Source: Nymphaea colorata | Taxonomy: Eukaryota > Streptophyta > Magnoliopsida > Nymphaeales > Nymphaeaceae | DNA: 64,000 bases | Assembly (NCBI RefSeq): GCF_008831285.2 | Contig: NC_045142.1 | Coordinates: forward strand, 129,001-193,000 | Reading direction: 5' to 3' | In this document: in pieces, positions 38,686-51,600 of the stretch | How the letters are laid out: every line of letters starts with the position of its first letter | Numbering within the stretch: the first letter of the stretch is position 1 | The notes under the pieces: model-generated | The model's input: only the letters and a program-made list of their open reading frames with translations | The model's database searches: none | Told to the model about the DNA's origin: nothing | Position numbers and translations under genes: made by a program

Positions 38686-41600
38686 TCAGCTGCTTTCTGC
38701 ATAGGAGCCGGAACCTCCGCCCACCGTCCTGCTTGTGAGGGACGGTCTCATGGTCACGATGGCGGATTCGTTGGCACCTGCCCTTAGAGCAGCCCTACCA
38801 GCTTCGAGGAACCTTGCAACAGCATCCTCTGCATACTGGTTTGCTTGACCAACAGTCATTGTCCTGCCAATATCTGGGTAACCATTAAGGACGTGGTCAC
38901 CGTTGAGCTGAGAAGCAAGCTGAATGAGCTCCACCTGAAACTCCGAGAGCTCAACATCTTCTTGCGGTCCTGACGGACGTAGCGATCGTGTGACATCGGG
39001 GAGCTTTTCTGCAGTTATTGACAACTGATGGTTAATGCAAAAAGAACAATAGGTGGGTGATCTCCCCTCAGAAAGGAAGAGCCAAAACTCAGAAAGTCGG
39101 TCCTTCAAAATGTTCAAAGCACAGAACGAGACCCGACCACCCCTCGTCCCCTCCCAAAAAGCGTATCCTAGATGAACTGAGAAGTTGATCGCCAAGTGAA
39201 ATTCCATCACCCCAGAAAAAAGATCGTTTGCAGATGGCAAGGTAGCAAAACTTGAAAAGAACAATTATGCGTATAATAACGAAAACTGGCTTCCAAACGA
39301 TTAGGGTCAGAAATATTCCGATTCAGGTCTCCATATATGGCCAGTTGCCACATGAATCATGAAGTGGAAAATAATCAGATTTCACAACAGTCAGATAGTG
39401 AAGGAGAAAGAGTGAAGGAGCATGTATGTGAACCTGGACAATCAGTGCGAGGCGTCTTGCGAATAGATAAGTAGCTTTCAAAAGTCCCCGCCCATGCATC
39501 TCTCTTTGTTAAGAAGTTAGATTTCAGGTTGAAGAGCTTCTTCACGGTTGCAGGAATGGATGAATGTTCGAATTGAGAATGTGGAGTTGGCCCATTTGGC
39601 TCATGGATAACTGCAGCAAACGACATTGATCAGATTAATGTAAATCCCTCCCTTTTAACATACCACCACCATTGTCTGTAAATCACTACACCAAAAAAAA
39701 CAAGGTCTGACGACAACATAAAGACCCAAGAGGCAGAGTATTAGAAAGAGAAAACATAATAACAAACCACCAGCACACAAAACGGAAAAAAGAGAGAGAT
39801 TCTGTGAGAACTGTAACATGCTCTGCATATTAACCCCTACAATCAAAACAGTCAACAAGACCAAATGCCCTGGTTACTCCAGCATCTATTTTCCTATGCC
39901 TATTTAGCTTTCACTTGAATGTTTTACGAAAGAGGAAAAACCAATAATTAGCTTCTGATGCTTTCGTATGTGAATCAAGCTTACTATTTCAATAAACTTC
40001 AACACCTAAAACAGCAAAACTTAACTGTCATAATCTCCCATAGGCAATCTAAACCACATTGAATACAACGTAATATATTACTGTCTAACCCACACAATCA
40101 TGTTGGGTTAAAACATCAGAGAATGCGTAAACTGATCTTTGCACCCTAGAACAATATCTTTAACTCAACTATGACTTGAATATACAGCATAACAGCTGTA
40201 ATAGGCCAATGGCAAATGATAATCAAGTAAGCAAAACCGACAAGTCAACAACACTACAAAATGCATTTTTAACTAATAAATGAGATTATGAGAATGATCT
40301 ACAGACCAAAAATTATTCCACAAAAACTGGAGGTTGAAATATATCACTGTCATTCAGGTAAATCACAAAGTCCACTTGTTCAGAGTGGCAGTCGAAATTG
40401 GGAACATATAACCAATATTAGATAACTATTGAAACTTTGAGAGCTGCCAGCTACAAAATTACAGGACTTTCAAACTCGCCCCAGAGATGAATAGATAACA
40501 TTAACTTTGTTACCTCCCTTTTCATTTACTAAAGTACTGTCACCACCACAGGTGAGATCTCAAACTGTCCCTAATTTCTCCTCCTTGGAGAACTCAAACA
40601 GCAATAACTTAGCAAACCAATATTAGCAACAAAACTTGTAGTTGTAGGGGCTAAGGACCTTTTCCGACTTTATCTGAAGCATCTTAGCAAAGTGCACCAG
40701 CAAGAACATGTCGTTTACTAAAAATGGGCCCATTCTCTGAATTTTTCTAGTTAAGAAGATTTTCTCAAGTATCCAAGATAGTATACTTTATTATTTTGTG
40801 ACACATAACGATATAAATTTGAGATTCTAGCAGATTGACCTACTCACAAGAATATGAATGGATCCCTATGTACAAGCAGTTTTTTTTTTCCGAAGCCAAT
40901 ATTATAAGGGCTTTTCTGTTTCTTGTATACCGATCAAATTAACCCACTTTTTAAACTAATTTAGACTAAAAAATGCAGTGACATTTAAAGTTTCTGCAAT
41001 TGGAAGAAATTAACATAAATGAGCAGAATAAATTTAGACCTACGAGGCTTTAGATGAACAACTAATAGCTAATCCCTGAAAATGAAAGAACAGATAAGAT
41101 TTCGATGCCACTCTGACAACTAAATCTAGGCTGGGCTTAAAATTGCATGCATTAAAAGTCCAGTTATGAGTTCAACCTTCTTACCTGAATAAGGAAAAGA
41201 TACAACAAAAGGAAAAAAGGTAGAAACGAGGCAGTCTAGATGCTGGGCATTGTATTATACATATTCTTCTTATCAAACACAGAGCACACCTGTTTCCAAA
41301 AAGAAGGTTCACATCCTTTTCAAATGAATTGCTAGGGCTACGCTTACACAGGCACCAAGGTGTGAAACTTAACAAGATTGTCGGTTTTAAAACTGGTTAA
41401 AACACACTCTGAATGGCCTCGAGAGTATAATTCATCTTTCAAAAAACGATCAGCAAGAAGAACATGACTGCATATCAAGAGAGGAAAACTAATAGCAACT
41501 GGGTGAAAGATGTTCCATGTCGATTACTGCAATCATCGTTCTGTCACCCAAAAAAAAAAAAATGAAGCTACGTTTGGAGTCAGTCATCCAAGAGCGTTCT

Positions 41601-42874
41601 ACTAGGAATCCCCAAGAAAAAAAGAAAGTCCAATCAAGCAGGAATTGTTAATAAAATTTATAATCAAGAGGCCCAAGAAGAAGAACAAGGAAGAGGTGGA
41701 ACATCGTCGGACAAATAAAATGAGAGAAGGGCACAAGAAAAATCAAGTTAAAGGGCAGCAAAGAAATAATAATACCAGTGCGTTTGTCTATCCAAGGAGA
41801 TATCAAGAAGGTGGGAACCCTGACGCCCAAGCGGTCAAACTTGAAGTAGAAAGGGTCGGGACCGACGATGCCGTCCGGGTTGGGAACGTGGGAGACGGGC
41901 GTGGGAACATGGTCGTAGAAGCCACCGTGCTCGTCGTAGGTGATGAGCAGCAGGGTCTCATTCCACTGGGGGCTGGCCCTCAGCGTCTCGTAGACCTCCT
42001 TCACGAACCTCTGACCCCTGGCGACATCGTGAGAAGGGTGGTCGTCGTTGGCCGGGAAGGCCTTGACGTCGAAGTACCGCTGCTCAATGACGGCGTAATT
42101 TGGGAGCCTCCCCATCCTGGCGTGCAGACGGAAGGAGAGTTTGTAAGAGTGGAAGTGGACGATGTGCTTCAGCTTCCTGAGGCTCTTGAAGAAGAGGGTG
42201 GCGGGGATGTTCTGGTAGTAAATCCCGAAGCTCAGTCCGTTCTCATCCAGCGAGTCGAAGATGGTCTTCTGGGGGAACCCGTGGATGAGGTCCTTCCGGA
42301 CGTTGCTGGACGCCCCGTGGGAGGTAGCGGAGTGCACGTAGAACCGGTTCGGCTGCGTTGACGCCGGGACCGACGCGAACCACCGGTCGAGGACGGCGAA
42401 CTCGTCGGCCAAGGCCGTGTAGACAGGGAGCAGCGACGGCTTGAAGCCGCTCATGACAATCTTGGGCATCTCCTCGCTCATGTTGCTGGCCTGTTGCACG
42501 AAGCCGTTCATGGGAGCGGGGTTGGCGGAGGTATCCTCCGACCCAAAAATCTGCTCTCGGATGGCCTGGATGGAGTGGCCAGGGTCGGCATCCACGAACT
42601 CGGCATCATCGGTGACGAAGACGGTGGGCGACTCCTCGTCGAACGCGGAGTAGCGGTTGAACTCCCTTCCGGTCAGCCCGTCGATTTCCGGCCGGCTGGA
42701 TTTGAGCCAACCCAATATGTGGTCGAAGGACCGGTTCTCCATAACCAGAACAACGACCGTCTTGATGGGACCCTTGATCTCATGCCTCCTGGACAAGCAG
42801 CCGCTGGGCAAGGAGGCGAACACCAAGATCTCCACTAACACCCACGCCACCAACATAACCCGGCGGCCCTGCAT
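38686..42874 (-). CDS. NPC1: Non-specific phospholipase C, NPC1-like, three exons
   Basis: Minus-strand exons 42874-41776, 39610-39434 and 39008-38686 join in frame to 532 aa; Arabidopsis NPC1 is about 533. The ATG was chosen because [20 protein letters not shown] is a signal peptide start; a longer in-frame extension upstream has no support. Phosphoesterase-family motifs: [11 protein letters not shown] at 46-56, [42 protein letters not shown], and SPWIDK near the end of exon 1. Exon 2 carries [19 protein letters not shown] and [10 protein letters not shown], exon 3 [15 protein letters not shown] and the C-terminal [11 protein letters not shown]. These match NPC1 more closely than NPC2/NPC6 as I remember them. 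The enzyme hydrolyses common phospholipids to diacylglycerol, probably in the secretory pathway/ER. No defects seen. Intron 1 is 2.2 kb without recognisable insert. Confidence 0.92.
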
Positions 42875-43088
42875 CTTCTCCGGGAGGACACCCCGGAGAA
42901 TCAGAGAACAGAAAGAAGAGGAGCGGTAGAGAGAGAGACAGGCGAAGCACTTTTTTGCTTTTCCTTTCCCTCCGTTTTTTCCGTCCGTCTCCAATGCACA
43001 TATACCAGGACTTATCTATAGGAACGGCAGTAGGGAGGTCGAAAAAAAATACGCGAAGGAGGAAAGGTGCCGGCAATATCGATGGTGG

Positions 43089-43096
43089 TATTTATA
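43089..43096 (-). promoter_or_regulatory. TATA box of the NPC1-like gene
   Basis: The minus strand reads TATAAATA, about 215 bases upstream of the chosen ATG. No other TATA-like sequence is nearer. Motif seen, use inferred. Confidence 0.5.
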
Positions 43097-45092
43097 TTTC
43101 CTTAAAACGGATGGCGACGTCGGCGAACGACGGAGGCGCGGTGGGCGGCAGATGCCTCGAATCAATCACGAGCATATACGAATGGCTAATTACTTTTCCC
43201 ATCCAATTCTTTCTTTTTCCTTTTTTTGTGATGGTTTTTTCTTCGCAGAAGCAAACATGACCGGGACACTAGCGCGGGGGTCCACGTCCCGTGTCGATCC
43301 TTCCCTCTCTTTTTCCTTCTCGTTGAATAAGGGCGCGAAGGCCGTCGGCTTTTCCCTCCCCTAAGGAAATAAAAGCATTCCAAAGTTAAAACGACGAATC
43401 CAAGCAATGTATATACAGGTACTATTGAAGGAAAAAGAGCAGTTGATTTCAACTTTCTAGGCCAGGGGCGGCCCCAACTCCAAGGGGAGCAGGAGTTAAT
43501 GGAAAGAAAGGAAGTTTGGAGCGATGTTGTAAGGCGATGAGACGAGTCAAAATTGTGAATTATAGGTTAAAAGAGCATTGATTTTGACTTGCGATTGCAT
43601 GTTTTATTTGATTCTACATTAGTTTTAGAACAGGTGATTTGATTGCATTGAAAAGGAAAACGCAACAACACCATCAATGGTCTCTTTACTGTTCTTAATC
43701 ATTTCTTTGATCAGTTATAGTGTGGATTTACTAGGGTTTTTGTTGTTTGGAGTTGTTCATAGTCGATTGAAGCCCGGATGAAATCGTCCCCAAAAAGGGA
43801 CTGGTTCTCCCGAAAAGAAGAAAACACGTTGGCACTTGCCAATCTTTGGGTTAAAAAAAAATGGATTTTTAATGGTTTAAAACGCTGTTCTGTTCATTGG
43901 TTTCTTTTCTATTCGTGTTTAGACGGAGATTGAAGCATTCCAAGAGTGAAAAAAAGATGGGAGTTTTTTCCGCCTTTTTCTCCGTAACATTAAAAAACCG
44001 GCTTTTTTCATGAGATTTCTATCAATTTTGAGTCGGATTTCATTCTATTCTTTTTGTCCATTAACTAGTTTACGATGTTTCCATTGATACTACACAGGAC
44101 TGATTAAAGAAATGGCGGAGAGGGTGAATATGCAGGGGCGTGTGCTGCCAGTCGGCGTAGCAGGGAGCGGCTTCCCTGCTGGAATGGATAAGGTGGGGAT
44201 GACACATAAGCCTCTCGGTCGGCGTGTTATTGCCTCTGGCGATCGTCTCGTCGGCCGTCTGGTTTGGGAACCCCTTCCTTAAGGTCTGCATCCATTAACT
44301 AAACCTGAAAATCAAACCGCCCAATGATCGGGCACTGTTGGAAACCGCTGCTTTTGTCACCAAACCCGGTTCAATCATAATTAAGGGTAAAACCGCTTTG
44401 AGAGAACACTTACCTGTCACGGGCCGACTTTTTCAAGCCTTATTCGGCTCGCGCGGCACCGAAGGTTTCCCCAAAGCCTTCGGCCAGCCCGACTCTTTCT
44501 TAAGTTTACAGAAGCGTTCATCTATTTTCGGGGACTGTGGATTGGACGAGAAGTGATATGAACTCGGCACACCATCACCCAGGTTTATTCCATTATAAAC
44601 TATCGGCAAGCCGTGGTCATGAGGTCATGTCAGAACGTCACTATTTCTCCAAGTGTCTATCTACTTCCATACGAAATCTGGGTGGATGTAACTTTCCTTG
44701 AGATGAAGTCCCCAACCAATGCCAGTTCACGACTATATGTCATTAACTAAGGCGGTCGACCATCGCCCTACTCAACGATGAGCATTCACTTGCTCAATCC
44801 TGCGTGACTCTACGTTGTTGTGGAACGCAGCATATGCGTCCACTGAGGGAATTGCCTCTAACCCACGCGCACCCCCTTGTGCATCCAAACACTACGCGTG
44901 GGGAACCTACCTGATTCCCCAACAACGGACTTGCACTTTCAAATGGACTAATGACCATGATGCATTTATGCGCTTTTGCTTTCTGTTTGACTCAGCATTC
45001 AATTGAATCTCACATGCTTTCCGAGCTATGCTTAAGCTGACCAAGCAGCATGTCATTTTACTGGCTTGGCCGGGCTAGACACAGTCTTTCAA

Positions 45093-45196
45093 CAACGTAA
45101 CCAACCCTACACGTTAATTGTTTTGTAGTCGAATAGTCTTCCATCAACGTAACCAACCCCACACGTTAATTGTTTTGTAGTCCAATGGTTGAATCA
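45093..45196. repeat. 52-bp tandem repeat (two copies)
   Basis: CAACGTAACCAACCC(T/C)ACACGTTAATTG… occurs at 45093 and 45145 with a few differences between the units. Seen directly. Confidence 0.88.
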
Positions 45197-47658
45197 CCAA
45201 ATTGTTGCTTTAATTCGACTTCTCGTTTCATAGGAAATTTTTTCCCGTAGTGGTTAAGGATGCATACGAAAAGTGTCAGTCGAAAGCTTTACATCAAGTT
45301 TCAATTATATGATCCTGTTTGCCTAGCTTTTTCTGAACAACAACATCATCGTCGTCATCATTATCGCAAAGCCAACTGGTCATTAGAACTTTTTTTTTTT
45401 TACCTCAGTTTGATGTCCTCAAATTGCCTTACCTTGACACTTGCTTGAGAACTCGCCAAGAGAAAATTGATTCACGAGCTTGCCAAATGGAGTTAAGAGG
45501 AAAAGGACAACTTGTTGTTATTGATCGCAAAGTACCTTTTCCCTCGAAGTGGAACCTCCTCTTTTTTTTTTTTCAAAAAAAGGAAAAAAAGAATGTCCAA
45601 AAGATTGCAACTAAGTTGAGAGACTTACTAAAAAACTGGGGGTTGATGCCCACAGGAACCACCCAACCAATTGACCGTGTACCAACCACTTGAAGTGGAA
45701 CCAACGTTCTTAATCTCCTAAAATACAAAGACAATTTATTGAAGGTTGTTGCTACTGCACTTTCAACCAAGTTAGAAACTAGAACAAAAGGATGGAGATC
45801 ACGGGAAAATTGGCGTAACACATGCAAACGAACTCCTTGATCGAATCAGAATCGTCCATTATAGTAATACCTTTATCAGAAAATGAAAACAAGAAAAAAC
45901 TTGTTTGACGGGTGCGTGCACTAAGAGATTATGAATCAAACCGCCACATTAGATGAAGAAAATGAAACTTATAAATCTATGTTATCATCAACAAAGAGTT
46001 TAGGTCCTTGCGCGGAGAGGAGAGGACAACCAAAAAAAGAACAGGACATGGTGAAAAGATAAACCCCCTTAAGAATGACAAGTATAGGCCTTCTTCACCA
46101 TGCTTCCTTTTATAGCAACAAGATTGTTCGATAATAAAATCTGACGCAAGAAGATGAAGTAGAAAAGCAGAAAGGGAGAAACAAGTGGATTTGTTTATTA
46201 AGTTTTTGCGGCGTCCGCGTGGGAGGATGATCCATATGGAATATTCCACGTAAACTTACTATTAGAATCACGGTGGGCAGTGTGAACTGATCAGGTAGGC
46301 AGCTCTTGCCGAGGTCATTCTTTACCTTATGCACACACCTTTAATTTGTCTTACCAACCACTCTACGTCAGCTGCAAACTTCTCAACGCCCGGAACAAAG
46401 TTTCATGAAATCAAAATCAAATAAATGGGGTCAGTGGAAGGTAGAACAAAATTTCCACCAACAAAGTATCCAGTACTAATAGTTAGCAGTTTTAAGCCCG
46501 CTACACCCCTCCTTGGGGGACTTACCTCTAACTTGAATGCTAATAATATGAGCATTGACATGACTTTTTACCCTCCGGAACTACCCCGCCCCATGTTGAC
46601 AGTAGGTGATCGCTGACGCATAATTTTATTTCTTATTCTTGGACTAGCTACCATTCACATGTCGTCTCTCCTGTCGGTTCCTGGTGACATATTACTTGAA
46701 ATGCGTCGATTTCTAACATTGCGCTCATAATTTAATTCATAAGCCACAATATTTAATTGTTTCAAGTCGGTGAATGTCATTAATTAAGCTAATTATTTAT
46801 GACACAATCAAGAAGCGGACATGCAATGTTGATTGCAGGTGTTGCTCGATCTTCTTTCGAAAGTATGGTCTTTAACAGATCATAGTTGTTCTCAGATTTC
46901 TGCGGTCTGGTGCCGCAGATGTTCCTTTTAATTATCTTTCCTCTAATGTGGCCGATAACGTTGCACGTCTTCTGCTCTCGCTGCCGGTGATAGGAGGCAA
47001 AGGCAATTTAAAGCTGTAGACATGGACCGATTTCATCCATACATGTCCGGTGATGGCGGCACGTTAACGGCGATCTGTGGACAAGCAAGAAGAAATCAAA
47101 ATGAAGATGCAAGTATTGCTATTGCGGATCGCAACCGCCGAAGACAAAGTTGAGGATTGTTCAACTAATCGAAGAGTCATTTTCAGGTTAATTTTATTAG
47201 CAGACGAGTTGCATTGATACAAGTCACAAGCGGCCCTTGCTGGTCAATGGCCATGGACGTGGCAGGCGTAGTATCCACCAATATGAAGCTGTGCGGTCGT
47301 TGTCCAAGAGTTTCTGCTGACGTTACAGCTTCGTGACTTGCAGAATATTTAAATGGGGCCATCAACCTGATGGATACAAGGTAGAAAGGCCCAAAAATAC
47401 AGTTTCTGCAAATTTTCTGTATGGAGAAAGGGAAAAGGTGGAAAATGCTCTTCTGCCACTTGCCCAACCGTGGAAAAACCAAGCAATCAGCCGCCCCTCA
47501 AATAAATAAACCCCTCCCCAAGGGGCCTTTCCATCATGGGATTCAATAATTCAAAAATCTCAATCTGCTATCTGCTTTCCTACCATCTAATCCAATATAA
47601 GGTTTTGCCGATTAGATAAGGAGTTAACATAATTAATTTAGCAAAACAGGAGATGAAA

Positions 47659-47661
<3 letters not shown>

Positions 47662-47719
<58 letters not shown>
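47662..47719. repeat. Compound (TA)n(GA)n microsatellite
   Basis: About eighteen TA units followed by about eleven GA units. Seen directly. Confidence 0.9.
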
Positions 47720-47870
47720 AACTAGGCTATGGTTAATATAGCCAATTATAGGAGCCATTAGACAAGTTGAGGATCCGATGGCGTTTGGAACATTTACAGC
47801 ATACTTCCTCACCTCACAATTTTATCAAATCTACCTTTCCCCTTGCTTAATCATCTCAAATCCTCCAATC

Positions 47871-47916
47871 AGGTTATGGGAACTGTGGTAGACAGGTTAT
47901 GGGAACTGTGGTAGAC
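47871..47916. repeat. Perfect 23-bp tandem duplication
   Basis: AGGTTATGGGAACTGTGGTA plus GAC is repeated exactly at 47871-47893 and 47894-47916, so it is recent or conserved. Confidence 0.92.
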
Positions 47917-48623
47917 GTGCATCTGCTGGACCTTGCATCATGAGTCACCAATAACTGCATCGTCACACATGGCGTGGTCGAGAACCTGGGGCTTAATCCC
48001 GAATACCATCCGCATCGCGGGCTTCTTGATGCTGCAGAAGCGGCATAGGAAACTCGTGTTTCAAAAACGAAAGATGATAACTCAAGATTTTAGTATCCAC
48101 CCTTTTTCAGTTTCTAGGGAGAAAAGGATAATGTATTTTGAAGCCACAAGCGGGCCCCTTAAGGACATATGTATACCACAGACGTTATCTTTGACTAGGA
48201 AAAACCACCACCACGCCATCATGCTACTCGAAAATTCGTGAAAATTGGTAAAGAAAAATAAAATGATGCGAAACCAGCCATTTCGCACTAAAAGGGTCAG
48301 CAGAAAAGATTCTTTCTTCAGAATTTATGTACGAATAATGGGGCATTGAACGATCAATAAGATGACGAGAAAAGTTACAATGTCTAGCATATGTAATAAT
48401 ATAAACCCCATTTGCAGGCTCACCCTTCCGCAGAAACGATAGAGCGTAAACCACATCTTAGCATAAAAGGTGCCCGCAAATACATAAACAAGCAGCTAAA
48501 CTGCCTTTGGTACAGACAAAAGGACTCCACATAGTCCTCAACATGGAGATATCCAATCAAACCCATCACATATGAATATATAACACATGCCTTCCAGGAT
48601 TCGAGAGGGGCTTTGGATGGATG

Positions 48624-51600
48624 TCAAACATGATTTTCAGAGCAGACAAGCCAATTAGTGCTCCCATTGCCACTTCTGCCAGATAGACCTGCCGGGGATG
48701 ATCGAAACCCTTTTTCACTGCTTAAATCGTCATCCTCAACTTCGCTCACATCCAAGCAAAGGTTACTGTTGCTAACACTCTGCTCTGAACTAGCATTGCT
48801 GCTTGTAGCAAGAGGTGAATCTGAAATGCTGATAGGTCTGCTTCTCGCAGGCCCAGATCTGACACTATACATAGAGGAAGCAGGAACATTGGTCATAAGA
48901 GGCCTTAAGCTCCCAGGGATACTACGCCGAATGTCCTGCAAAGCAAGAAAATTCATTAACTGAACTGGCAGATAACCAAATCAATGAGATAGAACAGTGT
49001 TCTCCAGCCATTCCACTGTTTTCTTTCTAATGGAATTTCCACTTGATGACTTCTTAGAGAAGTTAACCTTGACCTATTTAAAAGATCATTGAACGTAGTT
49101 TAAATAGCTGAACGTAGTTTAAATAGCTGAATTGGGGGAACGATGTTTCCTCACGCTAAGAAGGTCGAGCTTAGGCAGGGTAGTGACATAGGGCAGCATG
49201 TGTGTGTCAAGCCCTGGCTACTTGAAAGTACTAAGCACTCACAAAGGAAAGCAATAGGGCTTTGCTTTGCTCGTTCCTTGCTTTCAAGTGGATTAAACAA
49301 AAAGGTACCCTGGAAATGACCCTTCAGGTCTTCTCACTAAAGCAGATATTTATCACTAAAAGTGTGCATATTAAGTAAGTATGTAATTTTTGTGTATATA
49401 AAACAGAAATTCACGCTCACCAATTTCAGTGAACTAACCAGATTACCAGTCAATTTCTTAAAGATGGGCTCTCATGAAAAGACAGATACATCATTAAAAA
49501 CAACGAAAAGATGTATCCCCATATGGAAGTACCCCCTTTCTCTCTCCTCCTCCTCTTCTCCTAGTTTTTGAAAATCACAAGACCAAGTTTGCTAAGGCAT
49601 CCGTACTGTCTTCAATTAGTGCAATCAAACAGCCTAAAACACCCATCTCCATATTATGACACTCAGAGGAGCATAGTGTGATGTGAAGCTACATTCTGGT
49701 ACCAAGTCAGAATGCCATTCATGGGCATGAATGACAATGGAGACCTGCATCGGAGAAGAAAACATTCCGTTGTTGCACACGGAAGCTGATGCACCAACCT
49801 GAACGAAGCGTGAGAACCAAAACAAGACAGAACAAACTACATGACATACTTGATTGACTCTTCTCCAAAGTACCATTTTTTTATCACAAGCCAAGGATAT
49901 AATAAAAAAGTAACTTCCTAACAGATAAAACCAGGAAGTTCGAGAAACTCAAAAATTATCTTTCAATGAAGGTGTCGAAGACCTGTAATCAGCTCATCGA
50001 CATTTTAATTGATGTGAACACAGGTAGTCTGAGAGATTGAATGTGGAATTTGCCTTGGGATTCAGGTATACTTGCTATCTAACTGAAAGTTTTATAACTA
50101 TTAGCCTCATAAATATGAAAAAGGAAATGCTAATCTTTAAGAAGAAAGATATAACAAAAAGAAAATAAATGAATACTTACGTCTCAAATTATAGCTAATT
50201 CCAAAAAAATATGCAAGTGCATTGTAACTTTCTAGAGTAGAAAATTGTGATCATAACAAACAAGGGGGTGAAAAGGACAGAGTGATCTACCATGTGCCTC
50301 AGGGCCATGTCCAGTGATTTCTTTGAAAGTGTCCTGCCAAAGCCTGTGCTATCAGGAGAAGCCGACTTTCCTAAGGGATTATTTGGGGAAGATCGTAAAT
50401 TGTCCTGCCTAGGAGGTGCCAATCTTCGCAGATTAATTACTCTTTCAACCATCTTGCTCCCAATTACAACAGGGCTAACATTATCACCATTATCAGAACG
50501 CAATCGACTTGATGTAGTTAAGCTTCCATTGCTCTGATTACCGGTGCTTGGAACCCTCCCTCTCAAACCAGTAGGAGAGCATGATTGCCTTCTTGGTTTA
50601 CCATTTGAACCACCCTCAGAAGAACCAGATTTGAGGGCATTTGGGGCAACAGGCCTACCTCTAGAGGCAGAAACAGGCCTTTCAGGCATTGACGTCCTCA
50701 AATTTGGTGGAGCATCCAACGAGAAACCAGGCATCTCTGAAGGTTGCCAGGGTCTGGATCTGACTGTAGGAGAAGTACCACGTGAGGATGCAGCATTCCT
50801 TGATGCAGTGCTCGACTTAGCACCAGAAGTTGAACGACTAGGTGGTCCAGGATTACTACATACAGCGGATGGTGTTGATGGCCGCCTTGTGGGGGTAGAT
50901 GGCCTTGATGATGACTTAGAAGCTGACAGTGTAGGCCTGGCTGTTGGAGTGGACGATCTAGCAGAAGGTGTGGCAGGTCTTCCAGAAGCAGCAACGGGTT
51001 TCGTGGAAGGTAAGGTTGCCCTTGAGGTTGGAGTGGAAGCCCTGGAGGGCTTAGAAGCTGCTGGTAGTGTGGACCGTCCAGTTGGTGTCGATGGCCTAGA
51101 TGCTGTCGAATTTGTGGTTCCAGATGGTCGGGACACTGCAGAACTTGTGGTTACAGATGGCCGAGAAGTGGTTAAACTAGCGATTGCAGTTGAAATGGGT
51201 CTTCGGAGAGAAGTGCTTGATGTGTTCAAGGCTGAGGTTGAGATGGGCTGCCTTGATAATGGATTTCCCCTTGGAGCTGTTTCAGACTGAGGAACAGATA
51301 ACTGCATCCAGCAGGAAGCATAAGCTAACAGCATAGACAATGGCACATGAGGAGAATCTTGAAACATATGATATAGGAAAATTCAAAAACTCAGGTTTTG
51401 ATATAACATGGAGACTGTTGTCATGCCCCAGCACCTCGGCTCTTTGAACCTGCTCTGAACCAATTTTATCAATTTTATTTTCTGGTCAACTGTGGGATAA
51501 GAAATTCCTATGCTAAGAACACACATGCTGATTAAAAAGATCCTGAGACAGAACGTATTTAGATCATGACCAATGCCTATATAGACATAGACAGAAGGAA

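Larger units (their letters stand above)
43100..48600. other. Gene-poor spacer, 5.5 kb
   Basis: No gene recognised on either strand. 44.3-45.0 kb is more GC-rich than its surroundings and has two open frames (44338-44556 and 44815-45006, plus strand) that I cannot match to any family; it may be a piece of organellar or transposon DNA. Two tandem repeats and a (TA)n(GA)n tract are listed separately. An A/T-rich stretch at 45542-45598 holds opposed T and A runs. Confidence 0.45.

Noticed and set aside
41645-42838. Long plus-strand open frames (238 and 114 codons) opposite the NPC1-like gene
   Set aside because: They are mirror frames of GC-rich NPC1 exon 1, which has complete phosphoesterase motifs and consistent splice sites on the minus strand.
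42875-42994. N-terminal extension of NPC1 starting at 42994
   Set aside because: The 40 extra residues are basic and Ser/Cys-rich with no family similarity; the Met at 42874 directly precedes a proper signal peptide.
50544-51290. 248-codon plus-strand open frame with Val/Gly/Asp-rich sequence
   Set aside because: It is the complement of the repetitive Ser/Pro/Arg exon 4 of the BPP-like gene; its repetitiveness merely mirrors that exon.
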